From Dialister succinatiphilus YIT 11850 (GTDB taxonomy: Bacteria; Bacillota; Negativicutes; Veillonellales; Dialisteraceae), in contig NZ_JH591187.1 in assembly GCF_000242435.1 (NCBI RefSeq), positions 805,512-869,511 on the forward strand: a DNA stretch of 64,000 bases, given 5' to 3'. Below the pieces are notes generated by a model, which saw nothing but the letters and a program-made list of their open reading frames with translations, was not told the origin of the DNA and did no database searches. The translations under genes and the position numbers were made by a program. Positions within the stretch are counted from its first letter, which is position 1. Every line of letters begins with the position of its first letter. Of this stretch, positions 1-9,103 are shown in pieces.

Positions 1-403
1 GCTGCGCCGGACTTCTCCACGGGAAAGCGTGTCACACGATTCTCAGGTCGCTTCGCTTCCTTACGAATCGTGTTCCCTTGCCACCCCTATTCAGGGGGCA
101 GAATAAAGCTCTGAAAAGCAGTTCTTTCATAAGCAGCTCACAGCATAGCGGAGCTTTATAGTGCCCCCTGAACAGGGGGAAAGGTGGTGGCGCCAGCCAC
201 CAAAGGGGGAATGCATTTCCTCGCCCGCAGGGCGGTTGTTAAGGTTTTATACAAACTGGCGCCTTCTATAATTTAGAGGCGCCCTACAACAACCCTCGCG
301 CCAAAGGCGCGTCAAACTTAAGCCCCTTAAGAACCTTCGGCCCGAAGGGCCGTCAACCCTCAAGCCCCATAGGGGCTTGCCCATAAAGCGCCGCAGGCGT
401 GTC
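1..403. repeat. Modular palindromic repeat array A
   Basis: Non-coding stretch downstream of the thioredoxin gene, made of modules found elsewhere in the window. Positions 20-84 are an inverted-orientation copy of a roughly 65-bp hairpin module that recurs at 19862, 20173 and 20373. Positions 181-209 hold the stem GGTGGTGGCGCCAGCCACC followed by AAAGGGGG, shared with 26650. Positions 243-263 share a GGTTTTATACAAACTGGCGCC-type string with 26740. Positions 310-360 are an inverted copy of the TTCTTAAG/GAGGGTT hairpin unit. Both orientations occur in one array. No open frame here resembles a protein. Confidence 0.75.
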
Positions 404-727
404 CTATTTCATCATTTTAGCTATATCTTCAAAAAATTTATTCTTCTGACGATAGCCGATGATTCTTCCCAGTTCTTTTCCGTCTTTATAGAAAATGAAG
501 GTGGGAATCCCCTCCGGGGCAAAGCGGGCTGCCAGGTCTTCTGCTTCATCTACATCGATGTGGCAGAGGCGGACTTCTCCCTTGAATTCTTCTTCCACTC
601 CCTTGAATGCAGGGGCCATGACCTGACAGGGGCGGCACCAGGAAGCGCCCAGTTCCAGAAGAACAAAGCCTTTTTTGTCTATGAATTCTTTATCCAGGTC
701 AGCGTCATTTCTAATTTCTGTGATCAT
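404..727 (-). CDS. Thioredoxin-family protein
   Basis: Small cytoplasmic thiol-disulfide oxidoreductase of 107 residues, the usual thioredoxin length. The redox motif is WCRPC (Cys31, Cys34) rather than the common WCGPC, so the residue before the conserved proline is arginine. The cis-proline loop GIPT (Pro75) and the following FYKDGKE strand-turn are present. It starts 10 bp downstream of the RNase E/G stop codon and is the last gene of the long cluster that begins at mreB. In related genomes ribosomal protein genes rplU and rpmA often follow the RNase gene; here thioredoxin and then a repeat array follow instead. The arginine in the active site may shift redox potential, but substrates are unknown. 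Confidence 0.9.
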   Translation of the reverse strand: MITEIRNDADLDKEFIDKKGFVLLELGASWCRPCQVMAPAFKGVEEEFKGEVRLCHIDVDEAEDLAARFAPEGIPTFIFYKDGKELGRIIGYRQKNKFFEDIAKMMK

Positions 728-737
728 ATTGTCTCCT

Positions 738-2150
738 TTACAGGGATAGAATGGTATAAGTTTCGCGGCTGAAATGGGGTTCCCCGGTAATACGAATGTC
801 CCGAAGCACCGTTTTCTGGAGTACGTCCCAGAAGGGGGCCGATTCCAGCACTTTTTTCACGTCCGTAGAGCAGCGGATTTCCAGGTCTCTCTGGAAAGGG
901 CCTTTCCGTCTTCTGTTTTCCAGATCTTCCAATATCCTGTCTGCCGCCGCCCGGGCAGAGAGAATGCGGCCGGTGCCTTTGCAGAGGGGGCAGGTGTTGT
1001 AGTAGTACTGCCACAGCCTTTTGGTGGTCCTTTTTCTTGTCATTTCTACAAGGCCCAGGGACGTCATGCCGCACACCACGGTTTTCACATGGTCATCTCT
1101 GACTTCCTGCCGCAGGATGCGGAGAAGCTTTTCTTTTTCTTCCTTTTTCTCCATATCGATGAAATCAATCATAATGATGCCGCCGATGCCGCGAAGGCGG
1201 ATCTGCCTTGCGATTTCCCGGGCCGCATCCTTATTGATGAGGAAGGCCAGCTGGTCATGAGGAATTCCTTTACCCCGGAAAGACCCGGAGTTTACGTCAA
1301 TCACCGTAAGGGCTTCCGTATAGTCAATGACAAGAGAGCCGCCGGTGGGAAGGGGCACAGTCCTGTCGAAGAGGGCTTCTATCTGTCCATCCACTTTAAA
1401 TGATTTGAAAAGGCTTTCTCTCTCATCGTAAAAGAGAATCCGGTCTTTGGAAATATCCTTTTCCTCTTCGGCCATGGTAATGAGCCGCTGCCACACGTTT
1501 CTGTCATCCACCAGGATTCGTTCCACACCGCCGGTGAGGTAGTCACGCAGGCTTTTCACCGCCAGGTCTCCGTCCCGGTAAAGAAGGGCCGGTCCCTTTT
1601 CAATGGCTCCCCGTTTCATGACCACTTCCATTATACGGGTAAGGGACGTCAGGTCTTTTTTGAAATCTTCCTCCTCCGCCGTTTCAGCGGCGGTGCGAAC
1701 AATGAGACCCATGGCGCCTCCGCAGATGGCTTTCGCCTGGCTTCTGAGGAAGTTCCTCTTTTTTTCATCAGTAATTTTTTTTGAAATCCCGATATAGGAG
1801 GAGCCGTAGAGAGCAACGGCATATCTTCCGGCAAAGCTGATTTTCTCCGTCACCAGAGGACCCTTTGTTTCGGTGCTGTCTTTTTCCACCTGCACCAGGA
1901 GAGTGCTGCCTTCGGTGTGGGCAGCGCCAGGCAAAGTGTCCCGGGTTCTGAGGAAGGCGTTTCGTCCGATGCCTATATCCAGAAACATGCCGTTTAATGA
2001 AGGGACCACATTTTTTATGACCCCCTTGTACACCCGGCCTACAATATCTTCTTCCCCCGCTCTTTCCACGAAGAGATCGGAAAGAATATCATCATCAAGG
2101 CACGCAAGCACCGTCTGGTCCGGTCTTACGTGGAGAAGAAGCTGTTTCAT
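738..2150 (-). CDS. rng: Ribonuclease E/G family protein
   Basis: Endoribonuclease of the RNase E/G family, 470 residues, close to RNase G length and lacking the long RNase E scaffold tail. An S1-like RNA-binding region lies near residues 35-110 (GRVYKGVIKNVVPSLNG, then FLDIG). The catalytic DNase-I-like region carries the two metal-binding aspartates in TVIDVNSGS and MIDFIDM. The zinc-link motif CPLCKGTG lies near residue 390. The family processes 5S and 16S rRNA precursors and starts mRNA decay. It lies one base downstream of the DUF2344 gene, so the two are probably translationally coupled. RNase G is preferred to RNase E because of length only. Confidence 0.92.
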   Translation of the reverse strand: MKQLLLHVRPDQTVLACLDDDILSDLFVERAGEEDIVGRVYKGVIKNVVPSLNGMFLDIGIGRNAFLRTRDTLPGAAHTEGSTLLVQVEKDSTETKGPLVTEKISFAGRYAVALYGSSYIGISKKITDEKKRNFLRSQAKAICGGAMGLIVRTAAETAEEEDFKKDLTSLTRIMEVVMKRGAIEKGPALLYRDGDLAVKSLRDYLTGGVERILVDDRNVWQRLITMAEEEKDISKDRILFYDERESLFKSFKVDGQIEALFDRTVPLPTGGSLVIDYTEALTVIDVNSGSFRGKGIPHDQLAFLINKDAAREIARQIRLRGIGGIIMIDFIDMEKKEEKEKLLRILRQEVRDDHVKTVVCGMTSLGLVEMTRKRTTKRLWQYYYNTCPLCKGTGRILSARAAADRILEDLENRRRKGPFQRDLEIRCSTDVKKVLESAPFWDVLQKTVLRDIRITGEPHFSRETYTILSL

Positions 2151-2151
2151 T

Positions 2152-2889
2152 TCATTGTCCTTTCAATAACCCCTGGAAAACGCCTTGATCCGAAAGGGTA
2201 AGCCGTTTCCCATCCAGCCGCCGGTAGGTGCCGGTGCGGGAGCAGATAAATTCCCCTTCCGTCCAGGGCATGTGGAAGGATTCAGCCAGCATTTTCCATA
2301 TATCCTTGGGCTGAACGGTACCTGTATTGCTCCGGATGAGAGAGAAGGTCAGATAGGCCCTGTCTTTGGTAAAGGTTACTTTCATGGGTTCTAAAATCAT
2401 GGGCTTCACGTCCATTTCCCGCACCTTTTTCGGAGTCACCCTTTTGTAAAGGAAGGAGGAAAGATGATTGAATTCTTCGAGGGCCGCCCTGGCCTCTGCA
2501 AAATCCTTCTCCCCTGCCCCCTCCTTCACGGGGCCTTCCATTTCATAGGCATCTTCGTTGAAAACTGCCACAAACTTGGGCCAGTTCTTTTCTGCTTCCA
2601 CAATAGAATGGATGGTAATCCCCCGGGGAAGCTGGCGGGAAAGCCGTTTCCTCACTTCTTCCGTGGACATGTCCTCTTCCAGTTTGATTTCCAGATACAA
2701 AGGATCTGCGGTGACACCTACACCTAAGGCGGAGTCCAGGGAAAGCTTCATATGAGGATTGAACCCTTCGGAAAAAGCAACCGGGATTTCAGAACGCATG
2801 ACTGCTCTTTCCATGGTGCGCAGGAAATCCAGATGGCCCAGGAAACGGAGTTCCTCACCTTTCGTGATAGATAAAAACAGTCTTTTCAT
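2152..2889 (-). CDS. TIGR03936 / DUF2344 radical-SAM-associated protein
   Basis: A 245-residue protein matching the DUF2344 family, which is almost always encoded beside, or fused to, the TIGR03960 radical SAM protein, as here. The N-terminus reads MKRLFLSITKGEELRFLGHLD, and FSEGFNPHMKL is the other well-kept segment. I chose the ATG at 2889 because GAGGAG lies 7 nt upstream; the ATG two codons earlier sits too close to that site. The gene overlaps the 3' end of its upstream partner by 35 bp. Its biochemical role is not established. Pairing with a radical SAM enzyme suggests a partner in an RNA or cofactor modification. Confidence 0.85.
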   Translation of the reverse strand: MKRLFLSITKGEELRFLGHLDFLRTMERAVMRSEIPVAFSEGFNPHMKLSLDSALGVGVTADPLYLEIKLEEDMSTEEVRKRLSRQLPRGITIHSIVEAEKNWPKFVAVFNEDAYEMEGPVKEGAGEKDFAEARAALEEFNHLSSFLYKRVTPKKVREMDVKPMILEPMKVTFTKDRAYLTFSLIRSNTGTVQPKDIWKMLAESFHMPWTEGEFICSRTGTYRRLDGKRLTLSDQGVFQGLLKGQ

Positions 2890-4756
2890 GTGCATTCTCC
2901 TCTTTATGATCGATTGGTTTCACATCCAGTACCGGGCATACGGCACAGCCGTTGCAGGACAGGTGGCGGCAGTCATGGGTCAGTACGCCCCGCTGGGCCA
3001 GACGCCATTCTTTTCTCAGGTAGTCCTTGTTTACGCCGCAGTCGATATGGTCCCAGGGTTCCGCTTCATACTCGTCCCGTTTTCGGGAAGCGTAAAGGTC
3101 AGGGTCCACGCCGCATTCCTCAAACGCATCCATCCAGCGGTCATAATCGAAAAATTCAGTCCAGCTGTCATACTTGCAGCCCTTTTCCCAGGCCTTCAGA
3201 ATAACTTTGGAAAGCTGACGGTCTCCCCGGGCCAGCACGGCTTCCAGACGGCCGGTCTTGGCGTCATGGTAGGCAAATTTAATATGCCGGTCTGTGAAAA
3301 GGCTCTTCAGGTACTGCTGTTTCCTTTCGATTTCTTCCACACTGCACTGGGCCATCCACTGGAAAGGAGTGAAAGGCTTAGGAACGAAGCTGGCCACACT
3401 GACAGTGATGCGGCAGTCGTTCCTGCCGCGGATGGTATGGTAGAGCTCTTTGATACGCATAGCCAGGTCTGCAATGCCCTTCAGGTCTTCATCAGTTTCT
3501 GTGGGAAGACCCATCATGAAATAAAGCTTCACCTTGCTCCAGCCGTTTTTGAAAGCGTTAGCGCAGGCGCCCATAATATCTTCTTCCGTGACACCTTTAT
3601 TAATCACATCTCGGAGACGCTGGGTGCCTGCTTCGGGAGCCAGGGTAAGGCCGCTCTTTCTGACCTGCTGGATTTTCTTGGCAATATCGATGGAGAAGGA
3701 GTCCACCCGTAGGGAGGGAAGACTTACGGACACCCGGCGGTTCTTAAAGGTCTCCAAAAGATGGTCCACCAGTTCCGGCAGGCAGGAATAGTCAGCGGAA
3801 GAAAGGGACATAAGGGAAATTTCATTGTACCCCGTATTCCGGATCAGGGTATCGGCGATTTCCTGCAGTTTCTTTTCGCTCTTTTCCCGCACCGGACGGT
3901 AAATCATGCCGGCCTGGCAGAAACGGCAGCCTCTGCTGCAGCCCCGGAACATTTCCAGCACCGCCCTGTCATGAACGATTTCAATGTGGGGCAGAATGGG
4001 CTTGTCGTCCACCTTCACTTTGTCAAAATCGGGAATCAGTCTTTTTTCCACAGGGAACTGGACCGCCTCGTCAGTGGGAGCAATGGAGCGGAAAATGCCG
4101 TTTTCATAGTAGGACACCTTGTAGAGGGAAGGCGCATAGCAGCCTCTGATGGAAGCCATGCGGCGGATGATTTCCTTCCTGCCTCCCGGTTTCCCTTCCT
4201 TCTTCCAGGCTTTGACAATATCTGCCATTTCGCCGATAGCTTCTTCCGATTCGCCGATAAAGAACACATCGAAGAAATCGGCCACCGGTTCTGCATTGTA
4301 CACGCAGGGACCGCCGGAAACAACGATAGGATCCTCATCGCTCCGGTCTTTGGAGAGGAGCGGAATACCGGAAAGGTCCAGCATATTCAGGATATTGGTA
4401 TAGCACATTTCAAAGGGCATGGTGAACCCCAGCACGTCGAAGTCTTTCACAGGGCATTTGGATTCCAGAGTATAGAGGGGAATATGTTTTTCCCGCATGA
4501 GGGCTTCCATATCCACCCAGGGCGCATAGACCCTTTCCGCCAGCGTGTCGTCTCTTGCGTTCAGCACGCTGTAAATAATTTTCAGCCCCAGATGGCTCAT
4601 GGCCACTTCATAGACATCGGGGAAAGCCAGGGCCACTTTCACATCTACGCTGTCATGGTCCTTTACCACGCTGTTCCATTCGCCGCCGATATAGCGGGCA
4701 GGCTTCTGGATATGCATCAGCCATACGGGATCAATTTTTACAGGATTCATATTCAC
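2855..4756 (-). CDS. TIGR03960 family B12-binding / radical SAM protein
   Basis: A 633-residue radical SAM protein with an N-terminal B12-binding-like region (roughly residues 1-200) and a radical SAM core whose iron-sulfur motif is CSRGCRFCQAG. APEAGTQRLRDVINKG matches the SAM-binding part of the barrel. The C-terminal segment is cysteine-rich (HDCRHLSCNGCAVCPV). The family is conserved in Firmicutes next to DUF2344 and RNase G genes, but the reaction catalysed is unknown. It starts 2 bp downstream of rodA and is part of the same operon. A methyltransferase or methylthiotransferase role is a guess from architecture only. Confidence 0.88.
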   Translation of the reverse strand: MNMNPVKIDPVWLMHIQKPARYIGGEWNSVVKDHDSVDVKVALAFPDVYEVAMSHLGLKIIYSVLNARDDTLAERVYAPWVDMEALMREKHIPLYTLESKCPVKDFDVLGFTMPFEMCYTNILNMLDLSGIPLLSKDRSDEDPIVVSGGPCVYNAEPVADFFDVFFIGESEEAIGEMADIVKAWKKEGKPGGRKEIIRRMASIRGCYAPSLYKVSYYENGIFRSIAPTDEAVQFPVEKRLIPDFDKVKVDDKPILPHIEIVHDRAVLEMFRGCSRGCRFCQAGMIYRPVREKSEKKLQEIADTLIRNTGYNEISLMSLSSADYSCLPELVDHLLETFKNRRVSVSLPSLRVDSFSIDIAKKIQQVRKSGLTLAPEAGTQRLRDVINKGVTEEDIMGACANAFKNGWSKVKLYFMMGLPTETDEDLKGIADLAMRIKELYHTIRGRNDCRITVSVASFVPKPFTPFQWMAQCSVEEIERKQQYLKSLFTDRHIKFAYHDAKTGRLEAVLARGDRQLSKVILKAWEKGCKYDSWTEFFDYDRWMDAFEECGVDPDLYASRKRDEYEAEPWDHIDCGVNKDYLRKEWRLAQRGVLTHDCRHLSCNGCAVCPVLDVKPIDHKEENAHEKTVFIYHER

Positions 4757-4758
4757 TC

Positions 4759-5874
4759 CTAATCAAACATCAGTTTTTTACGCCGCACATAAATATTCAT
4801 CAAAAGTCCTACACAGAGGAGATTCATCAAAAGGGCACTGCCGCCGTAACTCATGAAAGGCAGCGGAATACCGGTGACCGGCATAATGCCCAGGGTCATT
4901 CCCACATTGATAAAAATCTGGAAAAGCCACATGGAAAAAATGCCACAGGCCAGAAGACTTCCGAAGGCATCGCCGGAAGAACGGGAAATCATAAGAGCCC
5001 GATAGAGCAGGATAAAGTAGAGGAAAAGCACGAAAATAGCCCCTACAAACCCCAGTTCCTCGCCGATAACGGAAAAGATGAAATCCGTATGGTTTTCAGG
5101 GAGGAAATTCAGCTGGCTCTGGGTGCCTGCGAAAAGTCCCTGGCCGATGAAACCGCCGCTTCCGATAGAAATCTTGGACTGGATCACGTGATAGCCGGAG
5201 CCATAGGGATCCACCGAAGGATTGAAAAGTACAAGAATGCGCATTTTCTGGTAGCTGTGCAGTACAAAGAACCAGATCAGCGGGAATATGGCCACAAAGG
5301 CGATGAAAGCCTTCTTCACCAGGGACATATTAAGGCCGCAGATATAAAGCATGCCGAAGGTAATAGCGCCGAAAACCAGACTGGTACCCAGATCAGGCTG
5401 GATAAAAATCAGAAGGGTAGGAAGCGCCATGAGCCCCGCCACAGGAAGAAGGCTCTTCCAGGTGCGGTAACCCTTTTTATTATTGGACAAAAGCCGGGCC
5501 AGGCAGATAATCATAATAATTTTTGCAAATTCCGAAGGCTGCAGGGTGAAAGGCCCTATCTGGATCCACCTCTGAGCCCCCAGGGCGCTGGTACCTGCAA
5601 ATTTTACCACCAGCAGCATCACCGCATTCACCACATAAAGGGCCGGCACGAAGCGGTACAGTTTCCTGTAGTCAAAATAGAGGGATCCTCCTGCCACGGC
5701 AAGGCCCAGAAGGAGGAACACCCCCTGCTTGATGACGAAATCAAACTGTCCCGGATGGCCCGGCACATTGGCATGGGTGGCGCTGGCAATGATGAGAAGG
5801 GATACCACCGCCAGCCCCAGCACAGTCATGAGGAGGCTGCTGTCAATCCTCCTCCAGTAACGAATCAGATTCAT
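4759..5874 (-). CDS. rodA: Peptidoglycan glycosyltransferase RodA
   Basis: Integral membrane SEDS-family polymerase, 371 residues with about ten hydrophobic helices, that extends glycan strands from lipid II together with a class B PBP. The family signatures GAQRWIQIGPFTLQPSEFAKI, SGYHVIQSKISIGSGG and the terminal GIPLPFMSYGGSALL block are all visible. RodA rather than FtsW is chosen because it lies in the mre-mrd cluster with its partner PBP2 two genes upstream. It starts 6 bp after minD and is followed within 2 bp by the radical SAM gene, so all are probably one transcript. Confidence 0.95.
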   Translation of the reverse strand: MNLIRYWRRIDSSLLMTVLGLAVVSLLIIASATHANVPGHPGQFDFVIKQGVFLLLGLAVAGGSLYFDYRKLYRFVPALYVVNAVMLLVVKFAGTSALGAQRWIQIGPFTLQPSEFAKIIMIICLARLLSNNKKGYRTWKSLLPVAGLMALPTLLIFIQPDLGTSLVFGAITFGMLYICGLNMSLVKKAFIAFVAIFPLIWFFVLHSYQKMRILVLFNPSVDPYGSGYHVIQSKISIGSGGFIGQGLFAGTQSQLNFLPENHTDFIFSVIGEELGFVGAIFVLFLYFILLYRALMISRSSGDAFGSLLACGIFSMWLFQIFINVGMTLGIMPVTGIPLPFMSYGGSALLMNLLCVGLLMNIYVRRKKLMFD

Positions 5875-5880
5875 AGTCTC

Positions 5881-6744
5881 TCATCTCCTCCGCCGCCACT
5901 TATAAGCGCTGCTGGAAGAGTGCCAGGAAAGACCGGCCCTTTCAGTTCTCTTATTTCTATCATTTTCTCTTTCTGTTTCTTCCTCATTCTCCCTGTCCGA
6001 AAGACGCAGGGAACTCAACCACCGGGCAGCGGGAATATCCTTATCCTTCAGAAGGCAGCGGAGCACATCATAGAGGGCGCGGCCATAGGCACTCTTTTCC
6101 CTGAATTCCGCAATCTCTCCCCTGTTTCCCAGGCGGTCTGCCATGATGGAATAGGGAATCACTCCGCCGAAGGATTCTTCGTCCAGCGTATCATAGACTT
6201 CCTGGAAAGAAAGTCCGCTTCCTTCCTTTGCGGTGAAACGGTTCAGTACGTATTTCCAGATCTTTCCCTTTCCGATAAGAGGCAGCAGGCGGTCCGCATT
6301 CCTTCTGGAAGACCAGGACGGCGCCACCAGAAGAATCACCCTGTCTGACAGGCGGAACGCCGTTTCCACACCCTTTCCCATACCCGCAGGGCAGTCGATG
6401 AATATGAAGTCATAAAGGCGGTGGATATCGTCCATCACCGTGTCCATGGCTGCAGGAAATACGGTTTCCCAGGATTCCTTCTGGGACGCCGGCAGGAAAT
6501 CGAGATGGTCCGTCACCGGAAGCACCGCATCCTCCAGGAAGCATTTTCCCTCTGCCAGGTCGCAGATATTATAAAAGCAGTCATTTTCCAATCCCAGTAT
6601 AAGATCCATGTTTCGAAGACCCATATCACCGTCTATGAGAAGTACCTTCTTCCCCAGCCTGGAAAGAGTGATGCCAAGAGAAGCAGTAATCAGGGTCTTT
6701 CCTACCCCGCCTTTGCCGGAAGCTGTAGACACAATGACTGCCAT
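5881..6744 (-). CDS. minD: Septum-site ATPase MinD (orphan)
   Basis: ParA/MinD-type ATPase, 287 residues. The deviant Walker A is GKGGVGKT near the N-terminus, and the MinD-specific stretch GDMGLRNMDLILGLEN follows. LPASQ and DCPAGMGKG are the further switch motifs. MinD normally recruits MinC to block division away from mid-cell and binds membrane through a C-terminal amphipathic helix. Here the segment IPAARWLSSLRLSD could be that helix, and about 30 mostly charged residues ending in WRRRR follow it, an odd tail. The start overlaps the PBP2 stop by one base, and rodA begins 6 bp after the end. No minC or minE gene is present at this locus. Confidence 0.88.
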   Translation of the reverse strand: MAVIVSTASGKGGVGKTLITASLGITLSRLGKKVLLIDGDMGLRNMDLILGLENDCFYNICDLAEGKCFLEDAVLPVTDHLDFLPASQKESWETVFPAAMDTVMDDIHRLYDFIFIDCPAGMGKGVETAFRLSDRVILLVAPSWSSRRNADRLLPLIGKGKIWKYVLNRFTAKEGSGLSFQEVYDTLDEESFGGVIPYSIMADRLGNRGEIAEFREKSAYGRALYDVLRCLLKDKDIPAARWLSSLRLSDRENEEETERENDRNKRTERAGLSWHSSSSAYKWRRRR

Positions 6745-8612
6745 CAGTGGTTACCTCCATTTTTGTCTTTCTTTTCGTCCTTGTTTTTTCCCGGTGCATA
6801 ATCGCCTAAATGGAAATAGGCATTCATGATCTGTTTCACCACCGGGGCCGCTGACTCGGAACCGAAGCCTGAATGCTCGAACATGCAGAGCACCACGATT
6901 TCCGGTTTGTCGAAAGGCCCATAAGCTACGAACCAGCCATTATCAAGGCCGTTCGTCTCGGCGGTACCCGACTTGCCAGCCATGGCTATGGGATAATTGG
7001 CAAAAAGGGCGCCACCGGTGCCGTTTTTCGTCATAACCAGGCGCAGAGCCTGGTGAAGATCATCCAGGGTAGCTTTGGATACCGGCAGGGTGCCCAGCTT
7101 TTCCGGCGAATATATCTTAAGAGGGCTGCCGTCCAGCTTGTCGATGCGGTTCACCAGATAGGGTTTGTACCGGAAGCCGCCGTTGGCAATGGAAGAATAA
7201 ACCATGGCCATCTGGATAGGCGTGGTCAGAGTAAAACTCTGGCCGATAGCGGCATCCATGGTTTCCCCGAGATACCAGTCCTGCTTGAATACTTTGCGCT
7301 TGTACTCCTCACTGGCCACATTGCCTTCCGCTTCCCCTGCCAGGTCGATGCCTGTAGGTTTCCCCAGGCCATACTCGCCGGCCATGGCAGAAATACGGTC
7401 GATGCCAAGGCGCCGTCCCATTTCATAGAAATAGACATTATCCGATTTTTCCACAGCTTCATAGAAATTGATCCAGCCGAAAGCCTCGCCTTCGGAGTTT
7501 CTCTTATCTACCAGCCAGTGCTTGCCGGAGTCAAAAATTCTCTCCTCCGGCGTGGTGACCTTGGCTTCCAGAGCAGCGGAACCTGTAATCACTTTGAACA
7601 GGGAGCCCGGAGGATACATGGCTGCAATGGTCCTGTTCTGCATGGGATGGTTCTTGTTGTTGATAATCTTGTTCCACTCATCCGCCGTAATACCCTTGCT
7701 GAAATGGTTGGGATCATAACTTGGCCAGCTTGCCATAGCCAGCACCGCCCCCGTATTGGGGTCGATGGCTACAGCGGAAGCGCCGGTGGGGAAAACGCCG
7801 GAATGAGCCAGCGTCCTCACCTGGGTTTCCATGGCATCTTCCGCCGCCTTCTGCAGGTTCGCATCCAGGGTGAGACGCACATTGTTGCCGGAAACGGCAG
7901 GCGTCCCTTCCACATAGCGCACCGGCTGGCCGGACGCATTGACTTCCACCGTCTTGGAACCGTTCTTTCCTTCCAGGAACTTGTTGTACTGCCTTTCCAG
8001 ACCTGAACGGCCCACCAGGGTAGCCGTCTTGTAAGGATTCCCCTCGGCATCCCGGTCGTCCGGTCCCGCCTCTCCTACATAGCCCAGCACCTGGGCCCCT
8101 GCGGCGCCCAGCGGATACACGCGGAGCGGATTCACTTCGATTTCAATGCCCGGGAAATCATCCTTCTTTTCTTCGATCTGGGTTGCCACATCAATACCCA
8201 CATCGTTAGCCAGATAAATGGCACCAAAAGCCAGCTTATTATCATCGATTTTCTTTTTAATATCCTCCGGCTTCACCTTCAGAAGAGCGGCCAGACGGTC
8301 CAGCTCCTCATCGGAAAGGGTATTCTTCTTCCTTTCCACCGGCATGATGACGCTGTAGGCAGGTCTTGAGCCTGCCATAATGACACCATTCCTGTCATAC
8401 ATGACACCCCGGGCCGCCTGCTGGGGCAGATGGCGGATACGGTTGCCGTCGGCCTCTTCCTTATAATAATTGCCTTCCACCACCTGCATCCAGAACAGGC
8501 GGGCGCTCAGGATGAGAAGAAGGATCATGGCCGCATAAATCATACGGCCATACCGCGACTCTTCCCGATTCTTCACCAGCGAATCCAGGATGGAAGGAAT
8601 ACGTTTCTTCAC
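6744..8612 (-). CDS. mrdA: Penicillin-binding protein 2 (transpeptidase)
   Basis: Class B penicillin-binding protein that cross-links side-wall peptidoglycan with RodA. From the chosen start it is 622 residues, with one N-terminal membrane helix (about residues 25-45), a pedestal domain and a transpeptidase domain. The three active-site motifs are present: SLFK with nucleophile Ser337, SDN near 390 and KSG near 547. The start is GTG at 8612, whose GTGA overlaps the mreD stop and which follows GGAGGAGG by about 10 nt. A longer reading from 8747 would run inside mreD and adds nothing like a PBP. Translational coupling to mreD is likely. Confidence 0.93.
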   Translation of the reverse strand: MKKRIPSILDSLVKNREESRYGRMIYAAMILLLILSARLFWMQVVEGNYYKEEADGNRIRHLPQQAARGVMYDRNGVIMAGSRPAYSVIMPVERKKNTLSDEELDRLAALLKVKPEDIKKKIDDNKLAFGAIYLANDVGIDVATQIEEKKDDFPGIEIEVNPLRVYPLGAAGAQVLGYVGEAGPDDRDAEGNPYKTATLVGRSGLERQYNKFLEGKNGSKTVEVNASGQPVRYVEGTPAVSGNNVRLTLDANLQKAAEDAMETQVRTLAHSGVFPTGASAVAIDPNTGAVLAMASWPSYDPNHFSKGITADEWNKIINNKNHPMQNRTIAAMYPPGSLFKVITGSAALEAKVTTPEERIFDSGKHWLVDKRNSEGEAFGWINFYEAVEKSDNVYFYEMGRRLGIDRISAMAGEYGLGKPTGIDLAGEAEGNVASEEYKRKVFKQDWYLGETMDAAIGQSFTLTTPIQMAMVYSSIANGGFRYKPYLVNRIDKLDGSPLKIYSPEKLGTLPVSKATLDDLHQALRLVMTKNGTGGALFANYPIAMAGKSGTAETNGLDNGWFVAYGPFDKPEIVVLCMFEHSGFGSESAAPVVKQIMNAYFHLGDYAPGKNKDEKKDKNGGNH

Positions 8613-9103
8613 CAACGGGGTTCCTCCTCCCGTTTCAGCATCCAGATGAGAGGATGCAAAGCAAGAGCACATCCCCCATTCATCAGAACCAGGGGAATGC
8701 CCAGATAGACGAAATAAAAGAGGGAGGGATACCGACTGCCGGCCCATCCCATGATGACACTGGAAAAACAGACATAAATGACAGAAGCCAGAAGCACCGA
8801 CAGCAGAGACACATACCAGTGCCGGTTATACCGATCTCTGCCGAATTTCAGAAAAAGCAGAGTAATCACCAGGTAGGGAAGAAGATGGAGACCAAAGAAA
8901 TTACTGGTCACAATATCCTGCAGAAATCCCCCGGCTCCCGCCAGGATAAGCGCCGATTTCCTGTCCAGAATCACCGCGGACAGAGCAATCACCGTGAGCC
9001 ATAAATCAGGCTGCATGATACCGTTGAAAAGGAAAGGCAGAAAAGAGGACTGCAGAAGAAATATAACAGCGCTTAAAACCACAAGGCTGTAGGTACTCAT
9101 CAT
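8609..9103 (-). CDS. mreD: Rod shape-determining protein MreD
   Basis: Small polytopic membrane protein, 164 residues with about five hydrophobic segments, typical of MreD. It has few invariant residues, so the call rests on size, topology and its place between mreC and mrdA. The conserved run PDLWLTVIALSAVILDRK followed by GFLQDIVTSNFFG is what MreD proteins usually show in the second and third helices. The start overlaps the mreC stop by 4 bp and the end overlaps the PBP2 GTG by 4 bp. MreD is thought to hold MreC and PBP2/RodA together in the elongasome. Confidence 0.9.
   Translation of the reverse strand: MMSTYSLVVLSAVIFLLQSSFLPFLFNGIMQPDLWLTVIALSAVILDRKSALILAGAGGFLQDIVTSNFFGLHLLPYLVITLLFLKFGRDRYNRHWYVSLLSVLLASVIYVCFSSVIMGWAGSRYPSLFYFVYLGIPLVLMNGGCALALHPLIWMLKREEEPRW

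Noticed and set aside
8613-8747. Longer PBP2 start inside mreD
   Set aside because: It would overlap mreD by over 130 bp and adds non-PBP sequence; the GTG at 8612 has a strong ribosome site and a 4-bp overlap.
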